Assembly (NCBI GenBank): GCA_034687125.1
Contig: JAQGBZ010000050.1
Span: forward strand, 124,001 to 188,000
Origin: Neelides folsomi
Lineage: Eukaryota > Arthropoda > Collembola > Neelipleona > Neelidae
DNA: 64,000 nt
Direction of reading: 5' to 3'
Shown piece by piece: positions 51,573 through 64,000 of the stretch; the stretch's first letter is position 1; each line of letters opens with the position of its first letter. Both the position numbers and the translations under genes were made by a program. The notes below the pieces were generated by a model that was given only the letters and a program-made list of their open reading frames with translations, did not search any database and was not told where the DNA came from.

Positions 51573-52346
51573 ACTCCTCTCCTTGAAATCGAGTAACTTC
51601 GTTTTTTAAGCGTTCATCCTTCATTTCCTCCTTTTCTGGTGTCCTTACTATTTCCTATTTCATTCCTCCTGGCCATTACTTAAAAATACGACATTTAAAT
51701 AGGTTTACTCTCCATTTGTACTCAACCAGGAATAATCGTGAATTTTTTGCCACATCAGCTTTCAAACCATGTCATTTGGGAATAATATTGAGAGTGACCG
51801 TTGACCGTCCTGGCTCGCCAAAAGTAAGGTAATTCCACTATTGTTAAATAACGCAATATTCAAAACCATCTTAATAGTAGGCCTCGAAATTGTAAAAACC
51901 ATTGTTTTGAATTACGACGTCTTTTGTTTTAAATGTTGAATGACAATTGAACAATATTAAAAATGTGTCTGTAGAGCTTGGGTCTTTACGCAGGTCCAGA
52001 ATTTCTAATTATATTAATTATTTATTTTTATCCCTGCGATGTTTATAAAGCCCAATATTTTATTGATCGATTACTTTTTGAAAGTAAATTGTTTCAATAA
52101 TTTTTTTAATTAAATTTATATTAGCATATTTCTATTTATAATTATGTATTCATTCATTGAATCTGTTTGAGTGTAAAGTATCTACATTGAGGAAATTTTT
52201 AGTAATTGACGAACTAATTCTGAAGTTCAATGATTGATACATTATATCATTAATTATAATTAAATAGTATTAACCTGGAAAGCCTGGTTTTGTTTCAGAT
52301 TTTTACATTTATACTGAACCATAGTGTGGCGAAATTGAAGGAATAA

Positions 52347-55300
52347 ATGGAGAAGTGTCTAAGTCAAAGTTCTAATGAACAAGGAAGCAGAGCACCTAGA
52401 CAAGACGAAAGAGTTACAGCACCAAGAAGAATGGTAAGCTCATTATCGAATTTATTATCCCAATTTATTTAAAATTAATAAATTAATATTTTTAAAATTT
52501 CATTTTTATAAAAATTTTATATAATGTAATATACATTTGAAAATTATTTTAGGAGGCTCACTCGAAGGAAGTATTGGCCAATGGTCACCACAGTGGCCTA
52601 CAAGGACAAATTGAAGTCGACAATGTAACAACTTTGGTGCCTGTTTGTATGATCGACAAGGTCAAGTCAAACAGCAGAAGTGAGTTCAATTTAAATACAT
52701 TTTACTACATTTTAAGACAAATTCATATTATTAGAATATTTATTTTTATATATTAATGGTTTTATTATTTTATTTTAACAGGTGCGTACATCTTAGTTCC
52801 AGCAAAGGATATTGACGTATTGGATAAATTGAATGAGAAAAAAAGGATCATGAATAGAGATTCTCTTAATATTAGTGTCGCTCAGAGAGAACAAGTCAAT
52901 ACAACAGCTCAGAATGCACAAATTAGTAATACACCAACAAGAGGTAATTAAAATACAATGAAATTATATTCAGATCCTCACTTCCCCACCTATTCCACAA
53001 ATTATATTGTTTACAAATAAAAGTTTGATTTTTTATTATTTTATTTTATTTTTATTATATTTTTAGTCTCGGAACCTCCAAATGAAAGCCCGCCTATTCA
53101 ACCAACTCAACCAGCAAGTTCAATCTCCAATAATCCACCGATTGACGTCTCGGGAGCTTCATTCTTAGCCTCAATGAATTCTACAACTTCGCTTTTTACA
53201 AATAAGATAGCAGAAGTCGTTGGAAAAGTTGATTTTTCCTCTTGGAACGACATGTCAAAGAGCATTTCAGATTATTTCAAGTTCTTGAAAGAAAAGGAAA
53301 TGCGAGAAGAAAAACGTGCTAGGACTCTTCATACTATTCAAAAAATTCGGTTTTTGGGAGAGAAGATAAAGGGAATGAAGAAGAAACGAAATCGCGAGAA
53401 ACGAATTAAAATTCAGGAATTAAAAAGAGCGGAGATTAAACGACAACTGACTTCTCAACCCTTGAGAGCAAGTTCAGCCTCACAGAATTCTCAACCTGGA
53501 TTCAGCGGGACTCCAATAGAAAAGACACATCAAGGCCAAATCGACACAAATGCTGACAAATCGGCAAATCAAAGACCAAATCAGCAAGGACAAGGCACAA
53601 AGCATGTGAGTGTAATTCATTCCGTGTCAACTCCGTCCACATCGGTCTCGCCTTCTGGAGCTTCTAATAGTGCAATACAAACTTTGCAGTCAATGCCTTC
53701 GTTATGCAGTTTGGATCAACTACCATTACAAACCCCAACGCTGCCTTCAATACAGATGCAAAACAATGTCGTTAAACATGGAGGTCCTCTACCAACATTT
53801 GCCCAACAGCCAGTAAATCCTATTCCAGTTGTTGATTTGGAATCCGATGAGCGACCTGGTAATAACGCAGATGTATTGAAGAGATCCACGTCCAACCCAG
53901 ATGCTTTCAATAGTGCAAAACACCATCAAGGTCCCAAAGAGGCGCGAGTTTTCGCAGGACGCCGTCCTTCACTGCAACAAGTCTCTCCATCATCATATCC
54001 AAATGAAGCGTATCAAGGTGGAATGCCAATGAACCCAAATTACTCTTCCTCCTGCATGATGCAGCAGCAGAATCCAATTCCATACGAAGCTATTAATTCA
54101 AACAATAATAAGTCAATGCCTCAGAACCAAGGTGCTTATCAAAATCAAATGCACCGACCTAATCCACCTGTCCAAACTCGGGAGATGTATTCGCAGAGAA
54201 TGAACGAAACTGACGGAGGGACCAGAGGAGGACCAGGAGGTGGTCAAATTGCTTATAATAACTACAATGCAAGAAATTATCCACCCAACATGAGAACTCC
54301 GATGCCGCAACCTGTAATGGGGAATTACATGCATCAACAGCAGCCCACTCCTCACTTCAATCACCATCTCGGGAATCAAGGAGGAAAAGGACTACAAGGA
54401 GCAGGCAATAACACGACCCCCAACAATGACCCCAACCCAGCCCAAACTATCAAAGAGCTTGTTCATAGTAGACTGAAGACACTCTTAATCACAGAAACGA
54501 CTGGACATCGAGGACCTCAACCGCCGTACATCCCACATAGTCATCAAGGGCAACAGCTCCAGTCACAGGGTCAAATTCATCAGCAACCGCCGATGCATTC
54601 ACCACAGGGTCAAATACGGCAGGCTCAAGGCCCAGTCCAACAACCTGGTGCTATGAATATAGGGCTTAGACAACATCTGAAGAGTTCCCTTAATACTAGG
54701 GGACCAATGCCAGCCCCTATTCAACAAGTTAACGTAATACAGACATTTTATTTATTATATGGTACTAGCAATTAGGATTTGCAAGTAATGTGTAGGTATT
54801 TGTAACTTGCTTACACCTCAATGGGTAACTGCTTAATTACATGTATTTAGATTTTGGGCGATGATTTTCCAATGATGATTTTTGTGACAGATGGGCGGGA
54901 TGGGTCAGCCAGGGCGAAATCAACAGCATTTTATTGGACAACCTGAGTATAGCCAGCAACAGTCAATGATTCAAAAGGGTTATCCTTTACAACCTCACCA
55001 TCAAATTAGAAATGAGTCGTTGCAGCCCCCATCACAAAGGCAAGTCCAGCAACCCATGCCGATGCCTATACACATTCATCCTGGTCAGCAAGCTCATCAG
55101 TATCAGGTTGGATATTCTCAAGCTGTCCTAACCTCACCGTGTCAAAACTTAGACTTTCAACCACCAAGTGTCGGTAAGCATTTTATTTTAAAGTTTTTAC
55201 TTTTTATAATTATTCGTGAAATAATTTTTTAATGAAAATTAAGTAAAATTGCCATTACCATTAAATGCATTATAAATGTATATTTTTATTTACAGAATCA

Positions 55301-58300
55301 ATTGCGCCTGGTGAAGATGCTACTGTTGAGGATTTGCACAATGTTATGGCCGACATTTGTGGAAAGCTCCAACAACCATCGTCTGATAATGTGGATATGT
55401 TCATTGATGACGTTGTTAATGGACCTTCTTCGGGGAGTTCAGAAGAGAGTCGAAAGAAACTTTCAACACCTCCAGTTTCTGTCCCTGACTATACTTTCTC
55501 CATATCTAATCCTGTTCTCAATACGGGCAGTGGTTTAATTACTAACAGAACAGGACTACAGGATATTTCAGCTCCAATTCGTGGGGATCAAAGAAATCTT
55601 TCAACTGCAACTCACGATCAAGTAGATAGTGGACTGAACAAGCAATCACTTATAGACAAGAGAGAACGTACAAATCTAAGTACCCCGGAGAAAATGCCAA
55701 TTCAGACTTTTTATGAAGCCCCGAACGCCATTGTTGTAAGTTTTAAGTGTTTTCCACTTCTTGCATTCATAAATAACATTTTTTCAATATCGATATTGGT
55801 TAATGTATTCTTAATTAGTTATTTTATTAAATTATTTAGGTTGCATTTAGGTTTGAATGCATTTTTACTTAATTTTTCTTATATTGCATGCATTGTCTTG
55901 TATCTTGTTACGGCTTGTTTAACTAATAATAATGGTTATATCTGAAAGTTAATTATGAATTATGATTATTTACTAGCCTGAGAAAATTGTGAGAACTACA
56001 CAAATGGTGCCAAGTAACAAAAGTCTTATGAGTCCTTCAATTCTGGAGCCTCATGTACTATCTGGTTTCCCATCAGTGACAAAAGAAGTTTTTCCACAAA
56101 ACATTGAAAAGCTTCAAACTCAGGCTCCAGAAACAAACATTCCAATCAACACTGAAGTTCAAGTTTCGAAAAATATGCCTAATGCTGATGAGTTTCTGAA
56201 TGAACTAGTGAATTCCGCTCAGAATGAGCCATTGAATCCTATCATAGTCAGTCCTGTGAATGCAAAAGTAGCGGAAATAAGCCAACCAGATTTGCAGCCC
56301 AAGCTTGTCCAGCCTGATGTGGATGAAAACGAAGAGGAGGATTTACTCTTTAGATCGAAACGAGTAATAAGAGGAAAAACCATCTCAGAAAGTAGTGTGG
56401 AGACGAAGAAGGCAGATGAGAGCACCGAGAGCAGTGAAATTATAAAAGATGTCGAAATGGATTCTGAATTAAGCGATGTTACTTCTGATAATCCGAATTT
56501 GGTTCAAAATGATGAAACTGGAAATTCGTCCTCGATTATGGACATTCTTCGGTCTTCAACACCTGACATTGATGGTGATGCTGACTCTGAACTTTTGGCT
56601 CAATTGAATCAGGCTGCAGACAATGCCACTCCGCCAAATGCTCAAATTAATTCACAACACTCGTCAATCCCCGAAATCCCATTACCAATTACTAGTCCTT
56701 TACGCTCACCCTCTCCTTATGAGGTTGATCTTGCTTTAGACAAAGTTGAGGAATCTTTGAGCTCAAGAATTAATTATGAAGAATTAGCAATTGAAACGAT
56801 TACTGACAAAGTTGACGAAGCCAAGAAAGGAGAAGGTTTGCCTGGTTCTGGTATAGGAGATGAAATTAAACTTACTAATGCAGAAGTGATGATTTCAAAA
56901 GGCGCTGATTTAAAAGTTGGAGATGAAGAATCAAATCAAATTAAACCTAGCGAATTAATTGGTGATTCGATAAATGAAGAGATTGAAAAAACTATGAATG
57001 AAGTTTCCAATGAAGGTTTAAAAGATTTACCAGTGACTCCTGAACCTAATAGAAAAGAAAGATCAGGATCAGATTCTACATCAGAATTACAAGATGAGGG
57101 ATCAAGGAAAAGCGATGAAGGATTTTTTGATTCTCACATAATTGATGTTAATGAAAAAGATGAAATTCTTGTTGAAAAAGATCCAGATGAAATCCGGATG
57201 AGTGAATTGAATAAAACATCAAATGAAATTAAACTCACTTTAGCTGATTTGAAGGCGAAAGAAAATCGCACCAAGAATAGCAGTCCAGATCATCAAAAGG
57301 AAACAGATAAAAATGATGAAAGTCGAAAAGCTATTAATGAGAAAACTCAACTTGTTGAAACTAATAGTTTATCAGATGCAATAAGTAAGTGGATACATGC
57401 ATACAGTCATACAGTATAATTAAAACTTTTCTCAAACCAGTGGCATACAAATATTTAAAAATAAATATTATTCTCAATTTTAGTTTTAAATAAGTTTGTT
57501 AATTTTTTAAAAATATTTAGCACAAGTTATTTCTCTTGATGAAGAGAACGAAAAGGGAATTTCGGATTTAGAAACCGAGGAGTCAAATGACTCTGACAGT
57601 CCATTGGACGACAGAGCAGAAGAAAATCCATCACCTTTGCCTGACTTGGAACAAATCCCCTTGCAGCCAACTGAAGTGATAGACAAAGTTCCTCAAACGG
57701 CCAATAAAACTATTGAGAATGCGTCATCGAGTCTACCTTCATCAAATCCAGTGCCCATTCACACTAATGATGACGAATTAACAGATGAAATTCAAGACGA
57801 AGAATTGTCAGATTCTTATAAAGCAAAAATTTCAGTTTTATCTGAAAAAAAAGGTTTGTAAACCACAAAATTTTTATATATGTATAAATATTATTTTAAA
57901 ATTTTCGTGTAATTTACAAAAACCTATTGTAATTCGTAGTTTTGTTTTATATTGTTGGTATTTAATTACTCAATAATTGGATTTATTTTAGTCGAACACC
58001 AGAAAAAAGGAAATGAAGGGACGATGAGGCCTCTCATATTCAAAAATTTATCACGCAAAAATTCTGATTCCGCTGAATCGAATGAAGGAGACAAAATTCC
58101 ACGAATTTTGACAGATGAAGATGCTATAATTGCAAAAGCCACAGAAAAATATATTGGACAACCTGAGAAAAGAGCTCAAATCGAGTCATTAGGACAAAAA
58201 AGTCTTGCAGTTAAAATCATTAAAATGAATCCTAGTATTTTCAAGACAGTCGCTGCGAGAAAGATGTTGGTCGAACCTGAAGAACCTCCAGTTAAACCCT

Positions 58301-61300
58301 CGAGTTTGTCACCGGTTAGCGAACATAAAGCTACAAAAATGTTTACTCGTCGTGCCTCTCGAATAAGTTCGGAGTCAGATGGAAGTTTAACTGGATCCAG
58401 TTCAGCTGCAACTCCAGTGACTCCTTCAACTCCCATCAATTCATTGTCTCCCGAAACTCCAACCAATGAACCTCAAAGTGGGGATTTTCGTATTAGGAAA
58501 TCATTTTCTGAAGATGTTATTTCCCAATCTCATCAACGACTTTATCCAACTAAGCGAGGGCGAGGGAGACCAAGAAAGGAAGCGATTATTAATTATAATC
58601 ATTTGAAGGAAAGTGCGACAGCGATTAGAGGACGTGGGAGAGGGAGTTTTCCAATAAGTACTTGCCCTTCTTTAGATAGCAAAAATGGTTCGTCCGATGA
58701 TCGGATTTCTCCTATTAAGCCAGGAACTTCTTATTACTTGAAAGGATTTAGAATACCAAAGCAGAGTCTATCAAATAAAGATCAAGGTATTACAAATTTT
58801 TAGAAATTAATATTTTACTTTTATTATCTACCATCTACTTAATATTGCATATTGTAAATGAATCAATTGATTTAATATTTTGTCAATCATATCTAATTTA
58901 ATTAGATGGGGATATGAAAAGCCCGGAAAATTCAACTTCAATTGCTGACAAAGAATCTCCAAACGTGACGATAATAGGTAATGATTATAAAATTATATTT
59001 AGTATGGGTGATTTTTTTTATATTTTTATTGTTATTTTAACTTTTAACCTTTTATACTATTAGAAAAATATAGCCCTTTTAAAAAACATAATATATAATA
59101 TGCATTGTTCATTTGCAATAGGAAATCTTCAGGAAGATCTACAGCTTTCGTCTGATGAAGAAGAAGATCCATTTGAAAGTTGTCCAACGCCGAATAATAA
59201 AATCGTGATTGAAACTTGTAAGAAAGTCGTCGAAAAAGAAGCCGAATCTCAGAAAAATATCACACTCGTGGGGAGAGTTGAAACAGCGAGCGATGTTAAA
59301 ACAAATAAAAAGGAACTAAATTCCCCGTAAGAAATTAATTCGCTTATTTATTTAATATGATTAATTATCTTAATTATTAATCAATGTACTTTATCACTAA
59401 ATTAATATTTAATATTATTTTATTTTTATAAAGCAGTTTAACAAAGGAAAAAAGAAAACTAACAGAAGAATTGAATCACGTAAATAAATCTTCGATTATT
59501 TTAGATGTTTATAAATTTTTGAATTTTTCCCAAAGCTAAATGTTTTTAATTCCGTTGTTTTAGGATGCCGGAACAAAAAAGTTTAATGGCAATTCAATTT
59601 CAACTCCAACTAAAGTAAACGATCAAGTTGAACCTGGTAGGAAGTTAAGTGAAGATGAAAGATTGGCTCAATTGAAAGCTAAATTACAAGGTCAAGTTAC
59701 TAAAGTCAAACCAGTTTCGATCGTGAAACCTCATGGAGAGCCTCGTGAAGACGTATCAAAAAGAAGTCGACAGAATGAAGAGAAAAGAATTCAACATGTT
59801 TCGATTCCTGATGCTTATCAACGTGCAAGACCCCGTGCAACTATGACTATGCCAATCAAACGAGCCCTCAGCCTTGAAGGCTCTTCAGATAATATCGATA
59901 AGCGACCACGCTACGAATTTCACAATAGAGAAAGATCAGTTGGAGACTTTAAGAGATCAAAGTCTGCAGTGTTGGATCTAAACCCTTCAAATCCTCCAGA
60001 GACAAATAATTCTTTTACAGAAAATTTGCTAAATGACTCCCAAGTTCAACACAAAAGTCTCTCAGTAAATGAACATCTTAAACAACTTAGGGAAAATTTG
60101 AATAAAGGGCTCAATTTAAAGCCCACGAAAATAAATTTGTCGAACACCAACACTGCTATTGAAGGCGTGTACAGCTATTACATTGATCATATGGCGGTAA
60201 TTCTTCTTTTGATTTATTAATATACCATACTTATTTAGATCACTTTCAATTTTTTTCATTTGTTATCTTAAAATTAAAAGCTCTTGTTTAACTATCATAT
60301 ACCTGTACTGTATATTCACATTTGATTAATCTTGTGCTCAATGTTTTTATTTTCAGGAATTGCTAAATAATGAAGATTTCAAAAAAATTGTTTACAAAAT
60401 AAGCGAAAGCCTAAATGCGTGTTCGGCTCTCAAGTTAAATCCTGTATGCTTGATGAAATTAATGAATGTTTATTATGCTGGTGGATGCAATTACGAAGAA
60501 AAAGATCCTTATGAACTCAAACGATCTATTGCTGATTCGTAAGTCGAGATATGATTATTTTGTTTATTTAAAATACAATTATTACAATGCACTAAATTTT
60601 AATCTAGTGTGTGAATTCAAAATGATTAATCAACATTTCTTTTTATAGATACACAGTGCAAGAAAGTGAAATTGGAAGCATTTTTGCCAAAATAAACAAA
60701 GCCGTCAATTGTACTATCGATGAATTAAAATTACTGGCCATGGAGGTAATTTAAATTAAAATCTTGTCTGTATTATGCTTAACTTAATATTTGTTTTTTG
60801 ATAGTTATGCGCAAAAATCATATTAGGAAAATATGAATTCACATCAGAAACAAATTTTGTCCGAAAAATTTACGGAATTATTGAGTCAATCATTACGAAA
60901 TTTACCTTCATTCCATTAAAAATCAAGGATCTCCTCTATAGTTCGTTATTCAAATGTGTCGAAGAATCAAACGGTAAGTATTTTAATAATATATATAATA
61001 TTTATAAATAATATTTTGATAATTAATATCTTAATTATCAATTACTACGAATTTTGTTTTAGTGAAATGGGACGCTGATAGGGATTACACATTGAATCTC
61101 GAAGTGAGACAAGGCAATCCGCATACTGTTTCGATCAGTGTAAAAATACTTGCTTATTCAATTCAAGCCTCCAATCCAAGCGAAAAGTTTCTCAGTCACC
61201 TTTGCAGAAGCATGATTGTGAATTGCAAGCAAAACAGCCATTTGAGTAATTAGCAATTATATATAAAAATAAATATCTTCTAAAGATAAATACTATTATT

Positions 61301-63983
61301 ACATTGATTATATATATTAGGTGAACAGTATGTTCTGGCAAGTTATGGAAAAGGGAAATTTGTTTAAGTATTCTATGTAATCTTGTGATATGTTTACCAT
61401 AAACACCTAATATGCATTCAATCTTGATTTTGGTAAACTATTGATTAATAGGTTTATTAACAAAGGCAGATTAAGAAATCTGTGAAGAAAGTGATTTTCT
61501 CTGGAGAGAAGATCTTCGCCGTTGAGGAATAATTTAATGTATTGTACAATAGAATAATTTATAGGATTTACACTGTTAATAGTGATAATCCATCCCTCTT
61601 TATAAAAAGGCTAAAACTAAAAAATGTTTCAAGATTATGCCATCGTATTGATATGGATTTCATAATTTAATTTGAAATTGAAGATTTGCGTTCAAGAATT
61701 CAATAGTGTATGAAAGCCCAAGGATCAACAATTGAATGAAAACTATCACGATCTTACATAGTAGATTTCATATTATAAACTCAAATTAAATATCTAATAT
61801 CTAATTCAATTCAATTGAATTTAATTGATGTAATTAAAGCTTTTTGAAAATTTGCCAGAACATACTGTTCATCTAGTATATATGGTTTAAACGGTTATGT
61901 TATGTTCTAATTATATTATTATTATTTTGTTATTTAGATACTTTGTTACATAAGGCTCTATCTAAGATTTTTGCGACCGTTTCGAAGAAAAGGTATTTGG
62001 GAGAAACTAACAAAAAAACGTCAACAACGAACGAAGAAAATCAAGACGCTGGAATGAATAAAGCCAAGCTCTCTTACGAAGGATGTGAAACTATTAGACG
62101 AGCAATCATTGCTTATAGTTATGATGTGGCTGATTGTTTTAAAAGAGTGGCTCTCATATTTTTGTTCATTAATAACAAGACAGAAGAAGCAAGAAAAATT
62201 TATGATTTGACCAAATTTGGAACTAACAAAAAACCTGTGAGCTTTTTATAATCAAATGTCTTAAAAATAAGCATATTTAACAATTATCATTAAAATGTAA
62301 AATATTTATGCCTTAATTACTTGAAATACTTAAATACTTGTTTCGAATTGCCTCATTTGCTAATTATATTAAGAAAATCTTATTATTAACTTTGAACTTG
62401 AAATAATCTTTTACCTTGACTTGGTAAAGTAAATTATATTGACATATTTTTTCTTTACAGGAATTTGATTTAGTTGTTCCCAGTTATATGTCTACAGAAG
62501 AGCTGAAAATAATGATATATCAAAAGATTGCTTTACGAAAACCTTATATTGGCACAGGAAAAGATCTGCTTAAAGTAATCTTCAAGCAAACAAGTCTTGA
62601 GCTCAAAGGCATCAAGGCAAATAGCTTTGAACCCGTGAATCAACTCAATGTTCTCACAGAAATTCCAAATTCCGTCCATGCTTGTTTAACACGCTTCATG
62701 TTTGCTTGCTTATATGATGGAGAACAACAAACTTATTGTCCACCTGAAAAGAGAAACTTTACGGTAAGAATTTACTTATAATTTATAATGTTTGAACCTT
62801 ATATAATATATGCAGATCTGGTTTCACACGAATAACTTTTTTAAACAAATTCTAATGACCTTTTTTTACTTTTATCATTTACACATTTAAACAGTGCAGT
62901 ATAAGATATACCATCTCATTGGTATATTCTGTGGGAGGAAAACATGTTGATTAGTTTTTAGCCTCTAATTTCTCGTGGTTACGTGAGATTTGCTATTAAT
63001 TGTGGAACCAAGTGGAATAATTAATATTCAACAATTAAAAAATCCCTCTTTATTTTCATATTAGAGCTGGTATATAATACATACGTTATATATTTCATAT
63101 ATGATTTACATTATCATATAAATGATACGAATATAATATATCATACCGATATATATTTTATATGTATATGAAATATATACATATGATACGTGAGATATTT
63201 TTATGTAATATATACATTCTTTCAAAAGGTTTTTTAATTATTAAATTATATAAATTATTCCACTTGGTTCCACAAATCATAGCAAATCTCACGTAACCAC
63301 GAGAAATGACTAATCAGCAAGTTTTCCTCCCACAATATGTAAACATAGGGGCTAATCCAGTTGCTATAAGAATGACCATTTATAGTATGATGTCTACGTT
63401 AAATAACAAAAATTTCGAATTAAATAATTTGAAATAATAATAATAGAGCCCAATTCAAGTCTTGTTATTTAACATGGAATTGATGCTATAAATGGTCATT
63501 CTTATGGCAACAAGATTAGCCCCTATGTTTACTTATATACCAATGAGATGGTATTTTATTGCAGTAAATTTTTTATGAGAATTGGTTGGTTAATAAAAAA
63601 AAGTTATCAGTGTTAAACCGTTCCAAATATACAAATGCCTCAATCAGACTGAGGTTTAGGTTTATTTGGATTTTTTTGTTTTATGCATTGTGATATTGCA
63701 ATTATATTTATTATTATAAATATAACTTATTATATTTATAGTTGACTCCCATGAGCCAAACAGACAAGCAGACATATTTTGTTTTGGTGACCAAGTACGA
63801 AAAAGGATTTGATCTTGAAAAACCCCTTGAAAGAATGAAAAATGAAATTGTTGATGCCGGGATTAATGGACAAGACAGCAAGGTATTTTAAATATTGTAT
63901 ATACTTTTAAATGATATTTACTAAACATGTTCAGAGATTATAAACTCAACATTGTCTTTGATTATTTATAGAATATAAGTTGA
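52347..63983 (+). CDS. Unrecognised large nuclear-type protein (about 2546 aa), Q/P-rich with AT-hook
   Basis: Twenty-one exons join in phase with GT-AG borders: 52347-52433, 52553-52679, 52782-52943, 53067-54733, 54891-55173, 55296-55735, 55977-57384, 57521-57853, 57992-58786, 58906-58977, 59122-59326, 59437-59479, 59564-60196, 60357-60538, 60649-60745, 60805-60973, 61063-61245, 61938-62236, 62461-62763, 63742-63882 and 63972-63983. Regions in order: a short ordered N-terminus (TLVPVCMIDKVK, AYILVPAKDIDVLDKL); a basic coiled coil (about 190-250, REKRIKIQELKRAEIKRQL); a Q/N/P/M-rich stretch to about 780; an acidic Ser/Glu-rich stretch (about 920-1500); an AT-hook KRGRGRPRK (about 1690) with a second RGRGRG; and a Leu/Ile/Lys-rich, probably helical C-terminal part (about 2086-2546). 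I do not recognise a family. A chromatin or transcription role is an inference from the AT-hook and composition. The three-residue last exon is the least certain part. Confidence 0.8.
61311..61882. mobile_element. Non-autonomous inverted-repeat element (572 bp) in an intron of the large gene
   Basis: The ends are about 31 bp inverted repeats sharing GAACAGTATGTTCTGGCAA, with two mismatches over TATATAYTAGRTGAACAG and on, embedded in TATATA sequence compatible with TA target duplication. The 510 bp interior has no ORF of note, so this is a MITE, probably of Tc1/mariner type. It fills almost all of the intron between exons 17 and 18 (61246-61937). Confidence 0.75.
62894..63566. mobile_element. 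Composite inverted-repeat element, outer element of a nested pair
   Basis: Left arm (62894-63015) and right arm (63245-63337 plus 63533-63566) are inverted copies: CCATCTCATTGGTATAT at the outside, then GTGGGAGGAAAAC, TTTCTCGTGGTTACGTGAGA and GTGGAACCAAGTGGAATAAT inward. The centre is AT-rich. The right arm is interrupted between its two blocks by a second element (63339-63532). Without the insert the element is about 480 bp. There is no coding capacity. It lies in the intron between exons 19 and 20 of the large gene. Confidence 0.75.
63339..63532. mobile_element. 194 bp hairpin MITE inserted in the right arm of the outer element
   Basis: It starts GTAAACATAGGGGCTAATCC and ends with the inverse (GATTAGCCCCTATGTTTAC). 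The arms pair over about 78 bp (including AGAATGACCATTTATAG and GTTAAATAACAA), leaving a short AT-rich loop. Flanking ATAT / TATAT strings suggest a small AT-only target duplication. Confidence 0.8.
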
Positions 63984-64000
63984 TTTAGTGGAATAAAGTC

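Larger units (their letters stand above)
50676..52346. other. Intergenic stretch between RPL14 and the large gene
   Basis: AT-rich DNA with a (CA)7 microsatellite at 51559-51572 and a somewhat GC-richer patch at about 51400-51700. No ORF here is convincing. The promoter and 5' UTR of the large downstream gene should lie in the last few hundred bases. Confidence 0.5.

Noticed and set aside
53174-57419. Separate single-exon genes at 53174-54775 and 55989-57419
   Set aside because: Both open frames continue across acceptors upstream and donors before their apparent stops, and phases link them to one 21-exon gene.
1-64000. CRISPR arrays, operons or bacterial features
   Set aside because: No regular spacer array, ribosome-binding sites or co-directional gene clusters; the spliced genes show this is eukaryotic DNA.
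1-64000. tRNA genes and telomere-repeat (TTAGG) arrays
   Set aside because: I found no A-box/B-box pair at tRNA spacing and no tandem telomeric repeat by eye; a covariance-model scan would settle the tRNA question.

Overview
The window is AT-rich nuclear DNA from an invertebrate, most likely an arthropod. Genes have many small exons, short AT-rich introns and clean GT-AG boundaries. An Ig/Ig/Ig/FN3 GPI-anchored adhesion gene of the fly klingon/wrapper type points to Protostomia. A parasitic or free-living crustacean (for example a copepod) would fit the base composition and the secreted ShKT-type protein, but the species is inferred, not shown. All exon borders below were read by eye from splice signals and reading-frame phase.

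Layout. Positions 1-5336 hold no supportable exon and are probably the first intron or upstream region of the adhesion gene. 5337-16047 (+) carries nine 3' exons of that gene. 16048-20415 is a very AT-rich gene-free stretch. 20416-20887 (-) is a two-exon secreted cysteine-rich protein with two ShKT-like domains, and 21418-21771 (-) is a small unrecognised ORF. 23311-33488 (+) is the kinesin adaptor FEZ1/Unc-76, with a 6.4 kb first intron. After a 3.3 kb AT-rich gap come two minus-strand genes: UBXN1 (36833-38688, eight exons) and KLHDC3 (39621-43314, nine exons). KLHDC3 is divergently paired, about 570 bp apart, with a telomerase reverse transcriptase gene, TERT (43885-48046, +, seven exons, 1160 aa). 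A small unrecognised three-exon gene (48420-49346, -) converges on TERT and is divergently paired with ribosomal protein RPL14/eL14 (49759-50675, +). The right end is filled by one unrecognised 21-exon gene (52347-63983, +) predicted to encode about 2546 aa. It has a Q/P/N-rich N-terminal half, an acidic middle, an AT-hook and a probably helical C-terminal region.

Mobile elements are small non-autonomous inverted-repeat elements sitting in introns: one in KLHDC3, one more degenerate candidate nearby, and three in the large gene, two of them nested.

The genes are not an operon and do not form one pathway; they are individual housekeeping, neuronal and nuclear genes. The most interesting items are the divergent TERT (unusual QGW in motif B' and a long low-complexity N-terminus), the unrecognised 2546-aa gene, the secreted ShKT-like protein, and the nested hairpin elements.
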